A stretch of DNA of 64,000 bases from Sphaerosporella brunnea (GCA_008704415.1 VXIS01000212.1:21344-85343), one strand, 5' to 3'. Numbered from the stretch's first letter, positions 1 to 10,252 are shown. A program made the numbers and translations. The notes: generated by a model from the letters alone, not told the origin.

Positions 1-417
1 CATGCCTTGTGCTTAACCTACGCCACTCGAAGTCTTTGGTCTATGGGTGTTGGCTGCGGTGGAATGGCAGACTTTTTCCTTGTGCGCCCAGATTCGGAGT
101 TTCTATGGATCGAGTTTCGAGGGTCTAGTCAAGAAATATCGCCCTGACCGCATCGCACGCTGCTGTGGGCCATCCACCCTCCCAGTCTCCCCCAACATCA
201 AGTAACGCAAGGTGCAGTAAATTTTCAGCCTCTAAAGAACTAGACGCACATAGCTCGCAAAGCTTTGACCTCCATTCCACAACCCCGAAGAGTAAGGAGT
301 AAGCCTACTATTTAAGAGTTCGAGCACATACATCCATTCACCCAGTATCCGAACCTCTCATGCTCCCTGGACTCAGAACTACTTCCTTCATAGTCTTAAG
401 ACGGACGCCTTCAGCTT
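1..417. other. Left-edge intergenic stretch
   Basis: No reading frame, repeat or RNA gene that I can support is visible in this stretch. Short frames open here but lack any recognisable motif. Confidence 0.5.
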
Positions 418-969
418 TCAGCGGCGAAAGATTCGGGCCAGCGTTTTCGTTGAATCGTATTCCTTGCGGCCTTCTGAAAGATCACCGAGAAGACTCATCT
501 TCCTATTACGCTTCCGTGAGGACATCTCCTCGGCTCCGCCCTCAGAAAGAACCCTTTTGCCGGTGCTGCGCTTCGTCCCCACAGTGATTCTTCTCTGCTC
601 TCGCCAAGCAGCTAGTCGTGGCATCAACGCAGACGCCGTAGGTAGTGTTTCCAGAAACGAGCTCTTTGTGTAGTCGTCCTTCTTGACTGTATTCCTTCCC
701 TCGGTATCGCTGACGACAACTTCTTTTCCCATTTCGTCCTCTTTCTTCCGCCCGCCGTGAGCATCCTGGTCGCTGTGCGCCTTGGATGGCGGGATCTCGG
801 CCTTGCTGTGGTGAAGAGCCTGAGACCCAGTTTTCTCCTTGCGACTGCAGCGCCGAGGAGGCGAGAGCAGGAGTCTTGAATCTTCGTCAGGAAAAACAAG
901 TCTAGGAAGAGGTGAGTGGCGCGGGCACTGCATTGATTCGGAAACAAGGTTGAGACAGCAGAAACCCAA
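418..969 (-). CDS. Hypothetical charged protein, doubtful
   Basis: An open frame of 183 codons on the minus strand. The product would be very rich in Lys, Arg, Glu and Ser, with several basic clusters near the C terminus (for example SSRKRNRKMS), which would fit a nuclear disordered protein. No domain is recognised. The first codons look arbitrary and the true start could be one of the internal ATGs. It may be a chance frame; nothing in the neighbourhood supports or excludes it. Confidence 0.25.
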   Translation of the reverse strand: MGFCCLNLVSESMQCPRHSPLPRLVFPDEDSRLLLSPPRRCSRKEKTGSQALHHSKAEIPPSKAHSDQDAHGGRKKEDEMGKEVVVSDTEGRNTVKKDDYTKSSFLETLPTASALMPRLAAWREQRRITVGTKRSTGKRVLSEGGAEEMSSRKRNRKMSLLGDLSEGRKEYDSTKTLARIFRR

Positions 970-1244
970 AAGGCACCGATGTGCCGGAAGCGGGGGTCGG
1001 ATGAGGTAATGTTATGACATCAAACGCAACAAAAGCCAACATGCAAAAACATGAGTGAGCAATTATGATTCAACAGATATACCTTTTTAATTACTCTTTC
1101 ATATTCGAAGATTCACTCAAAGAATCTCCTACAAAACCCCCCTGGCAACCTCAAAGGCTTTCATTTTAACTTCTGGATCCCTTTTCCCACAACATCATCC
1201 CCAGCTTGTAACAAAACTTCTTACCCCAAGTCCACACTAGCACT

Positions 1245-1427
1245 ATGCCCAAATATCTCTGGAAATGCCACAGGTGCAAAACCAAGCACCGAGATGGAGA
1301 AGGCGCAACCTGTAAAAACGCTGGCTGCGGCCACCGACGTTGTAACAAGTGCAAGGTACGTGTAATGGGCGATATGTGGGCAAAAATTAGTACTGTGTAT
1401 TGGTTTGCCGGCGCGCATCCGGTATAG
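1245..1427 (+). CDS. Small Cys-rich zinc-ribbon-like protein A
   Basis: A 60-residue product starting MPKYLWKCHRCKTKH. Cysteines sit at residues 8, 11, 23, 28, 33 and 36 with His30 in a CGHxRCxxC pattern, which is what a small zinc ribbon or treble clef would need. After the metal-binding part comes a short aromatic, weakly hydrophobic tail (MGDMWAKISTVYWFAG). A consensus-like GTACGT donor lies inside the frame just after the last Cys, but the tail aligns with that of the neighbouring paralogue at 1923-2123, so I read straight through it. The start has a good context (cactATGccc). The family is not known to me; role unknown. Confidence 0.6.
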   Translation: MPKYLWKCHRCKTKHRDGEGATCKNAGCGHRRCNKCKVRVMGDMWAKISTVYWFAGAHPV

Positions 1428-1922
1428 AGGTAGCACTTCTTAAGTAGCTTTGAACTAAATATATTGTTTATTTTTTCTTGTTTTTGGAGGGTTTGTTGTG
1501 AATTCGTCTTCGTTTTCTCCTGACTGGCGCCGACTTTTTCGAGCTTCTAGGTCTACCAGTACCTGCCTTGCGCAGAAGCTGTGGCGTGTGAACTACAGGC
1601 CCAATGGCCTGCCGTCCTTTATGTAATCTTTAAAACGTGAACCGTAGACACCGAGGAGGATTGCACATACCCGTAGAATGCGCCTTCACGCTTGTCTAGA
1701 CTCTTGACCACACAATTCCAGTATACCATATCATGTAGAAATTCGAAAGAATCCTCCAAAAGCCGGCAGCCACCATAAATCACGCACCACTGAACGCCAC
1801 TACAGCCTTGTTCCCCTCAACACCAAACCGAGCGCTTGATATCTAATTAGTCTGTCTACACCAACATATCTACTTACTTATCCTAAAGTGCATACTTGTA
1901 CCGGAACTCCGAACTCGCCGAA
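1428..1922. other. Spacer between the two Cys-rich genes
   Basis: About 495 bases with AT-rich and pyrimidine-rich patches. It should hold the terminator of gene A and the promoter of gene B. No specific motif can be assigned. Confidence 0.4.
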
Positions 1923-2123
1923 ATGTCGGACCGATGGAAGTGCCATCAATGCAAAACCAAGCAGAGATTAAGCAGGAGCAATCAACTTTGTAGCTCGTGC
2001 GGCCACACACGCTGCGACAGCTGCCACTTCAAAGCGGAAGGAGGGTTTTGGATGCGTGTCGGCCTCGTATGGTGGTTGGCCGGTGGCTTTGCGGGTGTAA
2101 TGCGTCGGCCACAACGATCTTAG
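1923..2123 (+). CDS. Small Cys-rich zinc-ribbon-like protein B
   Basis: A 66-residue product beginning MSDRWKCHQCKTKQ. An in-frame ATG 27 bases upstream would add nine residues, but the chosen start matches the N terminus of paralogue A. Cysteines at 7, 10, 23, 26, 31 and 34 and His28 reproduce the CxxC...CGHxRCxxC arrangement of A. The tail (EGGFWMRVGLVWWLAG) also aligns with A. The two genes are in tandem, same strand, about 500 bases apart, so they look like an old local duplication. The Trp-rich tail might contact a membrane or a partner; this is inference only. Confidence 0.6.
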   Translation: MSDRWKCHQCKTKQRLSRSNQLCSSCGHTRCDSCHFKAEGGFWMRVGLVWWLAGGFAGVMRRPQRS

Positions 2124-2374
2124 ACAGGACTGCCAGAAACTGAGAAAAAAAATAACGGCTTTTATGCCCCCCCAGAGACCCCCGCCCCACCTCCCAATGC
2201 GCGCACCTCACAATAGCATCGTCCTTATAGCTTAAAGAAAGGGAAGATCATAGGTCTTCATTTAGAGTCCAACAGTATTAAATTGACAGCGCAAAAAAAA
2301 GAGAAACCAGGCGGTAGCTCAGCTCCTTTCTGCAGATCACTCTGTGTTCCCCTCGTGCACCCTTCCCGCACTCC

Positions 2375-3075
2375 TTACATATGGGCCTCTCTGCACTTCG
2401 TTGCATAGTGACCTAAGCCTTTACAGGTGGAGCAGCGTGGTGGGGCTCTATTGGGTACTTCTCCCATGAGGTTTTGATTGCCGCGAACCCACTGCAACTG
2501 CTTATCATTCTTCTGACGAATGTCACCTTTTCTCAACCTCTTCTTTGTAGGGCGCCCTCGAGGTACCTTGGTTACGGGAGGTTGACACCGTTCAATTGGA
2601 GCATCTGAATGCTCTGTGTCAGAATCAGCCTCGTCGTGGTTGGAGTTCCCAGCTTGGCCCCGGGCTGTATTATCAACCATCCCTATGATACACTGATCGG
2701 CAGCCTTCTTCAGATTTCTAACATCTTCTTGCTCGATAGGGGCCATATCAGCACTGTAGGTACGCAGCCAGCTGTGCGCATGCACAAACATAGGCATATA
2801 GTCCAGAGGAGGTTTTTTGAGACAGTTCATGACCGCAACTGCATGCCCACAAGGGATATCCGTATCTTGAAAGCGTGTACAGGTACTGGTGCGAGCATCG
2901 AGGCCCACAGTAAAAAAGTCCCTGTCACTGATTTGTAAAACTGAACCGTTTATATGGCTACCGGTTCTCATCCGTACAGTATTGCCACCGGCGTAAGAAA
3001 TGGAAGCCTTCAGGAGCGCGAGGTATTTTTTGAAATCTTGAAATGGGGGAACCGCTGCCCAACATGCAGTGCCCC
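2375..3075 (-). pseudogene. Mutator-like (MULE) transposase, C-terminal fragment
   Basis: The minus-strand frame is open from about 3075 to 2375; its first ATG is at 2971. It shows the end of a MULE/FAR1-type transposase: a SWIM zinc finger (CTRFQDTDIPCGH, with the HAVAV continuation), the usual proline and Tyr-rich region after it, a basic RGRPTKKRLRKG patch, and a C-terminal CX2CX4HX4C zinc knuckle (CSTCKGLGHYATKC). The catalytic DDE region is not visible, so the copy is truncated or fused. Directly upstream lies a decayed unknown frame (3083-4404) that could be part of the same element. No terminal inverted repeats could be found around it. Confidence 0.75.
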
Positions 3076-3082
3076 CACCCTA

Positions 3083-4404
3083 GTTTCCAGGGTCGCGGTC
3101 GCCGTGGTAGCAGTTACGATGGTTGCGGTCGGGGTTGTAGTTTCTTGCTGCCAGAGTGTCGACATTGTTGTGTACGAAGAAACTGACCGGCAGCCGTGTT
3201 GATATGGTGGTAGCACGAGGGTGGATGGTGTTCCTATTAGCTGCGGCCGTCACGGTGACTATCCTCTTGAGAACAGCATCTTCACCCTCGGGCTTGCGAC
3301 AATCAAAAAAACTCATGACGGCTGTAAATCTCATCCCTGAGTTTTCTCCATTCCTCCTCGCCTGTTGGCCAATTTGCAGAGGAAAGAGGGGATTTTTTAT
3401 CACCAGGAATGATCTCAAAGGTGACCTTATCGTCGAATATTTTCCTCATTCTAGGGGGAGCACGCAAGTGGCATGAGTGTGTTAAAGTGGGGGTGGCGTA
3501 TGGCGATCTTCTCGATATCCCGTCGAAGACGGGTAGGTGATACTGTGTCGTGCATGATTAGCAAGTCCTCGGGGCCAAAGGCACGCACTTTTGCAACGCC
3601 AGAGGAAGAGGAAGCTGGCGGAACGATTTTCAGTGCTTACTTACATTTGACAGTCTCCGCCCAGGACTCGCAGTTCTCAGGATCGACGAGGATTTGAGTC
3701 GCGTTTTCCAGGAGAAGACTGTGTCCAGGTATGAGCTCGTTTTCGAGCATATCGTCATCTATTTCCCATTTGTCGTTCTGACCACGGTATTTGTTGACAT
3801 CGCTCATGAGTTGGTCCGCGACGACGACAAACTCGGTACCTAATAATGTTGCTTGCATGTTGCCGGCGGCCTGCTGCGTCTCCTGCTCTTCAAGCCCCAG
3901 TCATGCTTCCCCAAATGTGTCGAGAATTGGCCAGTATTTGTCGTGATGTTTGCGGAGCTTCTTGAGAATACGGCAGAAGACAAGGTGAAATAAATCTCTG
4001 CATACTTTCTTCTCCTCCGGAGCCCGAATGCAGCGTTTAGGTGACTTTCGTCCCATATTGAGAGTCGGGGGCTCGAATTTTCTTGAGGCTATATGTGCAT
4101 CCGAAAGTTTCTTGAGCAACTACCAGATCTGGGATAGATGTTGAATGGGTTCAACCTTCAAAGAATCATCGTTTGTGGCAACTAGGACCGGAAGACGGAT
4201 CCTGAGACTAATGGCAACAATATCGCTCTTGGGGGGTTTGACACAAAGCTCGGCCAAGGCATCAAGGACAGAAATGGTTCGCCCGTTGACGTGAACACTG
4301 GCATGAAGGCCGTTCTTGAGACTCGTCGAATGACCATCGGTACGCAGCACAGCAGCCTTCCCGCCGAATGTCGCGGCGCAGGCGGAGCAATCGACAGAAT
4401 CCAT
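3083..4404 (-). pseudogene. Decayed long reading frame of unknown family
   Basis: From ATG at 4404 one frame reads through to about 3451 with only three internal stops before it: TAG at 4120-4122, TGA at 3901-3903 and TAA close to 3640. Each is one C-to-T change from CAG, CGA or CAA. After 3451 the coding-like text continues in another frame (MRKIFDDKVTFEIIPGDKK...) and then a third, ending near 3083. The start is Cys-rich (DCSACAATFGG), followed by a Thr/Ser stretch (RTDGHSTSLKNG) and an acidic region. I do not recognise the family. It abuts a MULE transposase end on the same strand, so it could be element cargo or an unrelated host gene. The stop pattern suits repeat-induced point mutation or CpG decay. 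Confidence 0.5.
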
Positions 4405-4828
4405 ATTAGCTATCTGTGATGGTGTGGTGAAGGGCGAGAAGGAGTGGGGAAGAGAAGGTTCCAGGGCCTGCTTCTATTGAGCGGGAAGAGCCCGATGAGT
4501 CTGTTGAGGCCCGGATTCAGACAGAAATTGAGGTTCTGATGAAGGAAAAGCCAAATCTAGCTATTTCAACCTTCCATCACAACGATTCAGAGCACGTGGC
4601 GACGAAGAAAAAGCTTACGGAGGAGTCGGTTCGCCAGCACCTTGACCGACTGGATGCTATTGGGACTTCTGCTCGTCTGGAAATGGTCATCAGATCTGTT
4701 GGAGTTGCGTCACGGACGGGGTGTGTACACAGTTGAATTCCGGACTGCAATCAATGCTCTCCTCCAACAAACTTTCGTTCCGGCACTGGCTTGGTTACAT
4801 ACAATCCGAACATTATGTTTGCTAAATT
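4405..4828. other. Spacer with no supported gene
   Basis: Contains short open frames on both strands, none recognisable. The frame at 4539-4736 contains a Lys/Glu-rich run and may be another relic of the neighbouring decayed element, but nothing specific supports it. Confidence 0.3.
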
Positions 4829-5140
4829 CAGTGTTCCTAATAGCCAGCCCGCCCGTCGGGCTGATCGAAAAGACGGGCGGGCTGTTTGGGCTGCAGCCCA
4901 CGTCGGGCTGGCGGATGCAGGGGTCATGCACTATGGGGAATGGAGCAACCGCTACACAGAAACACTCTTCAGTTTACGACGTAACTAGATCAAACTGATA
5001 GTTGCATGACAGGTTCACCTCAGTCGAAAGTGCTTGGCAGCCCGGCAGCCAGCCCGTCGTGATTTGAGTCAGCCGGGCCGTTGCCTTTTGGCAGCCCGCC
5101 CGCACAGCCGGGCTTTTTGGGCTGGCTATTAGGAACACTG
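4829..5140. mobile_element. hAT-type MITE, copy 1 (312 bp, intact ends)
   Basis: Perfect 22-bp terminal inverted repeats, CAGTGTTCCTAATAGCCAGC at 4829 and its reverse complement ending at 5140. The element is flanked by the 8-bp direct repeat GCTAAATT at 4821-4828 and 5141-5148. CAGTG-type ends and an 8-bp target duplication are the signature of hAT transposons. The inside has only subterminal GGGCTGG/CGGGC repeats and no transposase, so it is non-autonomous. The perfect TIRs and target duplication suggest a recent insertion. A second copy is at 10017-10252. Confidence 0.9.
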
Positions 5141-5303
5141 GCTAAATTACGTGCGGTTCACCACTCTGTGACCGCACCACCATCACCATCACCATCCTCA
5201 CTATCCGTTCCTTGAAGCGACAAGGAGAAGATTTGCAGCTGCTGATTTTTTTGTTGTAGACTACCTGAGTTGTTCGTGCCGACTGGATAACCAACAGTTC
5301 GCG

Positions 5304-5390
5304 ATCCCTTCTCCGGCAGCCATTTCATGACTATGTGTTGACTAAGCCGTTTACGAGCACTAAAAAAAGTCATGAAAACGGAGAAGGGAT
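5304..5390. repeat. Fold-back repeat, copy 1
   Basis: An 87-bp unit bounded by a perfect 12-bp inverted repeat, ATCCCTTCTCCG at 5304-5315 and CGGAGAAGGGAT at 5379-5390. A related unit with the same ends (CTTCTCCGGCAGCCA...GGAAACGGAGAAG) and the shared inner text GTTGACTAAGC lies at 46306-46387. It falls within a 130-codon minus-strand frame (5158-5550) that I do not recognise. Confidence 0.6.
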
Positions 5391-5550
5391 CCTCTGTGGG
5401 ACTGCCGGAGCCGGAGACGTGCCTAATTACAGAATGTCCTTCATATTTTTTCCCGAAAACCCCCCGGTTAACCGGCCCGAGTGACACCCTATGAATTTGT
5501 GAAAAGCTACGCTTCGAGTGTGGCGGTTTCCGGAGGCACAGCTCTACCAT

Positions 5551-6338
5551 TCTGGAGCGAAGCCGTGGAGGAGCTTTAGCGACGACACTGAGGAGCGACT
5601 ACGCTGCTGTACACACTGCTAGATTTGTAGATAGTTGTGGAATTGAATAGATTTGTATTTATCCGTGCGGGTGCTGAGACGGTCTTGCCTCCTCGACCCC
5701 AACCCACCACCTCCTCTCTTTACTTTACTACTTCAACCCACTACCTCCTCTCTTTACTTTACTGCGCCGTGTTTCACACACATACGCCCTGACTGCAACG
5801 TACATATGACTTTACATTAAGTGGCGCTGTATTAATGACTGCACACCGTGTGGTCGTAATTAGATGTGCGGTGGTTCGTTTACATCACGTCTCGCATCCA
5901 AAACACATGCACAACATACAGGTGGTGTTAAAAACGTTTATCTTTCGCATAATGACATGGACACTCGTCCATCCGTGAGCCAAAAAATGAAGAAAAAGCA
6001 CGCAATGTAAAAACAGAAATGTCGCGAGTAAGAACAACCAGGCGCATGATATCTCACAAGAGCCGGCCTGAGAAGAAACAAAAAAAAAAAAAAAAAAGCA
6101 AGATAAGATTACTCCCAGACGCCAAAATCCCCACTCTTCGCTGTGCTGTTCGTGTGGTTGCGCGTTTCCCCTCCCTGCTCGCTCTACGGCCCGTCAACAA
6201 AAACAAAACAAAATAGAAAAAACAAAAACGAGGAAAATGAAAGACCATAATAATATGCTTTGCTCATCGCTGATGCTTTCCTGAAAATACCAAAATCGTC
6301 TCTTCATAGAGAGAGGCCCAGCCTCAGATGGCGGCGCA
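5551..6338. other. Intergenic stretch with short tandem duplication
   Basis: A 34-bp unit beginning CAACCCACCACCTCCTCTCT is repeated in tandem at about 5700-5766. A run of 18 A follows near 6079. No gene is supported. The right part is the 3' flank of the rho4 gene. Confidence 0.5.
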
Positions 6339-7200
6339 TTATAAGATGACACAACTCTTCTTCTTCTTCCTCTTTCCACCGATTCCAGGTGCGGGGCCTT
6401 TGCCGTTGACGCCGATCGTCATGTCCATGGCCAGATCAAACACTTCGTTGACGCCCACCATTTCCTTGCTGCTGCACTCGGCGTATGTGGCGCCCATGCG
6501 TTTGGCGACTTCCTGGCCTTGCGCGGCGGAGACGGGGGTCATGCCGTGGGTTCGCAAGAGCTCGATCACATTGCGGTTTTTGCGCAGGTCTGTTTTGAGC
6601 CCGACCAATACCACGGGGGTGGATGGGCAGAAGTGGAGAACTTCGGGGTACCACTATTGATGGTCAGAATCGTCAGGAGGTCGTGTCGGGGGTGAGCGGA
6701 TAAGGCTAACCTTATCCAGAACGTTCTCGAGAGAGTGTGGTGAGTCCACGGCGAAACACACAAAGAGCACATCGGTCTCGGGATAGCTCAGCGGACGGAG
6801 GCGGTCGTATTCCTCCTGTCCGGCAGTGTCCCATAGTGCCAGCTCGCACGTCTTCCCCGTGCCGGCGTGGATCTTGTGGGTGATGTAGTTTTCGAAGACG
6901 GTGGGGACGTATTTCTACTCAGCTTGTTAGTACTGCTGTGAAGATTCGTGCAGGAAATGTAAACCCCCGCATGGTAGACATCATAGAGCGGGCGCAATTG
7001 GGGGAGGGGGGGGTGATCGGGGGGTGAACTACCTCTGGGAACACGCCCTGAGAGTAAGCTATTAACAAACACGTCTTTCCGCAACCACCATCGCCAACAA
7101 CAACAAGCTTTTTAGAGTATGAAGGCTGAGCGGGGCCGGGGGTGGTGCGGCCGGTAGAGCGGGTAGAGCGCGTGTTCACGGTGGACGGGGTAGACTCCAT
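6339..7200 (-). CDS. rho4: Rho-family small GTPase, Rho4-type
   Basis: Three exons: 7200-7033, 6914-6711 and 6653-6339, giving 228 residues. Introns (118 and 57 nt) have GTAGTT and GTTAGC donors and TAG acceptors; the first carries a perfect TACTAAC branch site. All joins are in phase 0. The P-loop GDGGCGKT, switch [11 protein letters not shown], switch [22 protein letters not shown] and the LVGLKTDLR specificity loop are present. A ~27-residue N-terminal extension and the text after the DxxG motif match fungal Rho4 rather than Rho1 or Cdc42. The C terminus is a Lys-rich run followed by CVIL, a geranylgeranylation CAAX box. Rho4 acts at the plasma membrane and septum, controlling formins and septation in filamentous fungi. 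Confidence 0.93.
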
Positions 7201-7753
7201 GCTGGAGCTATAAGGAGGCGCGTCAGTCTCGCGCCGGAGGAGAAGAATGGGATCAAGAATACGCACACGCGAGAGTGAGGATGCGAGACAGTGGATGCTC
7301 TTCGCATGTCCTTGCAATCAGGCACCACGACAGACGAGGTGTTGAGAGGTGAGAGACACGGTTCAACCAACTAAAGCAGGGCGATTAACGAGCGTGGAAA
7401 GCTGGCTGTTTTTGGTTGGTTGGTTGAGAGGAGTGGGATGCAAGAGGGAGGGGGTTTGGGGTGGGTGATCTTTAAGTAGGTTGGTTGGGGCGGAGATCGA
7501 TTGGACTTTGTGATGGATAGATACCACCACCCTTGATCTTGGGGGTTGAGTTGTTTACTAGCGACCGAAATGACGTTTTAAGCTGGAAACGGCAGCGAGT
7601 TGCCATGGAAACACACACCCCTAGCCCTCGCAGGGCAAAACAGGGCGCACAGCTGAGTCAGCCAGAGTGACAGCTGGTGAGTTGCGCTAGTCCTCCCTCC
7701 GATATTTTCTTTGCGGTGGCACACCACACCACGATGGCGACGGTGACATCACC
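7201..7753. other. Rho4 upstream region
   Basis: The 5' flank of rho4 on the minus strand, shared with the start of the BCP1 relic on the plus strand. It contains purine and pyrimidine-rich tracts but no identifiable operator. Confidence 0.4.
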
Positions 7754-8530
7754 ATGTCCTCCGCCGCCGACGACGACTCCGGCTCGGAGGACATGGACAT
7801 GGTGAGTGTGGACTTGGAGATGTTCGACCCACGACTTCCACGGCATCCGCCAGCTTCTGCACCAACTCTTCGATGCGGACTCAGCTCTCCTCTGTCACAA
7901 GACCGCAACCCCTCCTCGGCGTCAAGACGGAGGGCAACGAGTCCGACCCATTCGCTTTCCTCGCCGTGATCAACCTGCACGGGCACGCCTCGAACCCGGC
8001 CATACAAACGCTTGCTTCCTACATCCTCGCCAAATCTGCATCGCTGCACGTGAAATTGCGCTCACTTCTCGATTCTGGAAGCAATGCGTAATTGGGACTG
8101 ATCCTAACGGAGCGTTTGATCAATATGCACGTGCTGGTCGTGCCGCCGATGTACAAGATGCTGCTGGTGGAGATTGAGTGGGCGCTTGCCGAGAACGAGC
8201 CCTACAACTTCACACACTGGTGCTGTCAAAGACCTACACCGAGGTTGCTTCCTGGCTTGATGAGCTCTAAGCACGACCGAACAAGGAGGGCAAGGAGCAG
8301 GCGAAGCGCAGGGATGAGACGTTTTACTACCACCCTGAAGATGAGGTGATCCAGCGGACATGCGGAGAGGTCAATGCGGCGAGCTTCAAGTTAGAGAAGG
8401 AGGGCGAAGGGGCTGGTCCGAAGAGGGCATTTAGTGATATGGGAATCAAGCCGCAGGGTTGATGATACTTATCGAGAAGGAGGGCTTCGGCCACATGGTA
8501 GAGGATTTGGAAGTGCTTTTCAAGCCGTAA
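7754..8530 (+). pseudogene. BCP1: BCP1/BCCIP homologue broken by several frameshifts
   Basis: Family landmarks occur in the right order but in different frames: an acidic start then VSVDLEMFDP; DFHGIRQLLHQLFDADS; PLLGVKTEGNESDPFAFL; GLILTERLINM and VVPPMYKML; LSKTYTEVASWLDEL; ETFYYHPEDEVIQR; KRAFSDMGIKPQG; and a final LILIEKEGFGHMVEDLEV. At least four frame changes and two stops (TAA near 8089, TAA near 8271) separate them, so no full protein can be made from this locus. Bcp1 is a nuclear chaperone and export factor for ribosomal protein uL14 (Rpl23) and is essential in yeast, so a working copy probably exists elsewhere. Neighbouring genes are intact, so a general sequencing-error explanation is less likely, although not excluded. 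Confidence 0.85.
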
Positions 8531-8645
8531 TCGGGGTAGGATGGCGAGGGGTCCTCCCACGAACCTGCTGGGCTTCTAAGGTTGTAGCATTGCGTTGCGT
8601 TATAATAGGTATCGGCTTTCCATGCTTGGTACCCCCCTCCAGATA

Positions 8646-8760
8646 CCGTAGAAATTCGGTACTAAGGCAATGTGGCAAAGTCACTGCGCTCTGTGGAGAA
8701 GTCACTCAGCCTCATGGCAAAGTCACTTAGCCACATTGCCTTAGTACCGAATCTCTACGG
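8646..8760. mobile_element. Short TA-flanked MITE, copy 1
   Basis: A 115-bp palindromic element flanked by TA on both sides. Its terminal repeats are about 30 bp with one mismatch, CCGTAGAAATTCGGTACTAA at the left and the reverse complement of CCGTAGAGATTCGGTACTAA at the right. The centre holds three copies of AAGTCACT-like text. A diverged second copy in opposite orientation is at about 45644-45758. TA flanks fit the Tc1/mariner superfamily, but there is no transposase to confirm this. Confidence 0.75.
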
Positions 8761-9590
8761 TACATAGTACACTTCACCACTAGCATAAAAGAGTTTAAAC
8801 TACACGTGTATTGATACGCGATGCAGGTAGAGCATCTAGGCGGCGCTCTATCTAGCACTTCGGAGATTCCACTATCAGGATTCCTGTTACCTTGAACCCA
8901 CTTGGACTGCCTTGCTTTTTATGGCGGATATCACCGCTTTTTTGTGAGCACCTTCGTCAAGGGAGGTTCAATGGGAGGCTCCGAAAGCTCAGAGTCCGAC
9001 TCCTCAGCCTGAGGCTGTGGCTCCGGCCACGTTGAGGTTTTGGTGATGGTGAGATGGTCGTGGTGTGTAGGTTGCGGGGAGTAGGGCGGCAGTTGGGAGG
9101 GTGAAGGTCAAGCATACCTACTACAAGAGATGATCCGGCCGGAAAGTAAGTTGTATTCATTCAGCGGGGGGCGGCTTGTGTTCTTTGGCTCACTCTTGCT
9201 TTATCTCTATCTCCAGTGCCATCTGCGACCAGCCTGTAATCCATCCAGTGCCCTTCGTCAATGCCGCTTGACCGGGAACGCCGCTAAGCATGCCCCATGC
9301 CCGAAGAGCCTGATGGTCGATTTTACGCTGCAGGTTTTCCATCCTGTCATTGAATTTTTCTTTACGACCCTCCCATATCTAAGAACCACAAGTTTTGATT
9401 GATACTGTTTTGAAAAATACGGCGCCGGCACGGCTTCTACCTAAACACCTTATTCGCCGTTTTGATCCTGTTTATGGGGCTTGTTTCTCCGTGCCTCCGT
9501 GGTATAACACAGACTTCTTCATGGCGGCAGCTACACACATATCAGCACTGGGGGGGGGCTCAAAATGAGCAAATGAGCAGAGGGCTCTCT
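8761..9590. other. Intergenic stretch
   Basis: No supported gene. Weak coding-like text occurs on both strands around 8957-9402, but no motif or intron structure is recognisable. Confidence 0.35.
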
Positions 9591-9742
9591 CTAACTAGGC
9601 TGCAAAAATCCAGCCAAGAGGCCATCCACGCGTGATGGCGGGATTTCTTCCACGAGTTGGTCATAGGACGCGTCGAGCTCTTCATCTTTCAGGAGCTGCT
9701 TGAGCGTGACCTCCTTTGTGTTTACGCGAGATCTTCGAGGTC
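9591..9742 (-). pseudogene. Possible coding remnant, unknown
   Basis: On the minus strand a frame of about 50 codons ends TKEVTLKQLLKDEELDASYD, then QLVEEIPPSRVDGLLAGFLQ, then a stop at 9591. Composition and codon use look like a real C-terminal exon, but the frame closes upstream within about 150 bases and I cannot find the rest of a gene. Could be an exon of an undetected gene or a truncated duplicate. Confidence 0.3.
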
Positions 9743-10016
9743 AGCTCGGCCGCAACGCTAAACACGACAGCCCTCCTGGTAACTAATATTTATCCACTGA
9801 ATCAAACACACTCGGCTTATGACGTCGTCAGATAGGCACGAGCCTCCGGGAATTTCTCAAAAAAGCGCCGCCATCGCCGGCTGTGCATCAGTGGTGGGAT
9901 GGATCGAGATTGTAGTGGCGGGATTGATAAATCTTCTCCTTCGGGTGTGCCGGAGGGTGGTGGGAAATGTCCTGCACTGCTAGCGGTCATTGCAAGTTCC
10001 CATCCGGGAGGCCGAG

Positions 10017-10252
10017 CAGTGTTCTCAATAGCCAGCCAGCCGGGCTGGCTGCGTTGGGCTGCGTTGGGCTGATAAAAAAGCCGGGCTGGCTTTTCAACTC
10101 GCAGCCCGGCCGGCTGTTGCTCGGGTATAAAGAATGGACGATGATCACAGCATTGTTGCTTCACAGAAGATCACTCTGTACTGATCGCGACTTTTGCACA
10201 CAAAGACGCAGCCCGCAGCCCGGGCTTGTTGGGCCGGCTATTGAGAATACTG
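10017..10252. mobile_element. hAT-type MITE, copy 2 (236 bp, intact ends)
   Basis: Ends CAGTGTTCTCAATAGCCAGC (left) and the reverse complement of CAGTATTCTCAATAGCCGGC (right), flanked by the 8-bp direct repeat AGGCCGAG at 10009-10016 and 10253-10260. The ends are clearly of the same family as 4829-5140. The interior is GC-rich GGGCTGG-type repeats around a short unique core, with no coding capacity. Confidence 0.9.

Noticed and set aside
7793..7806. GTGAGT after the acidic start of BCP1 as an intron donor
   Set aside because: The following codons (VSVDLEMFDP) are the conserved family text, so this is coding, not intron.
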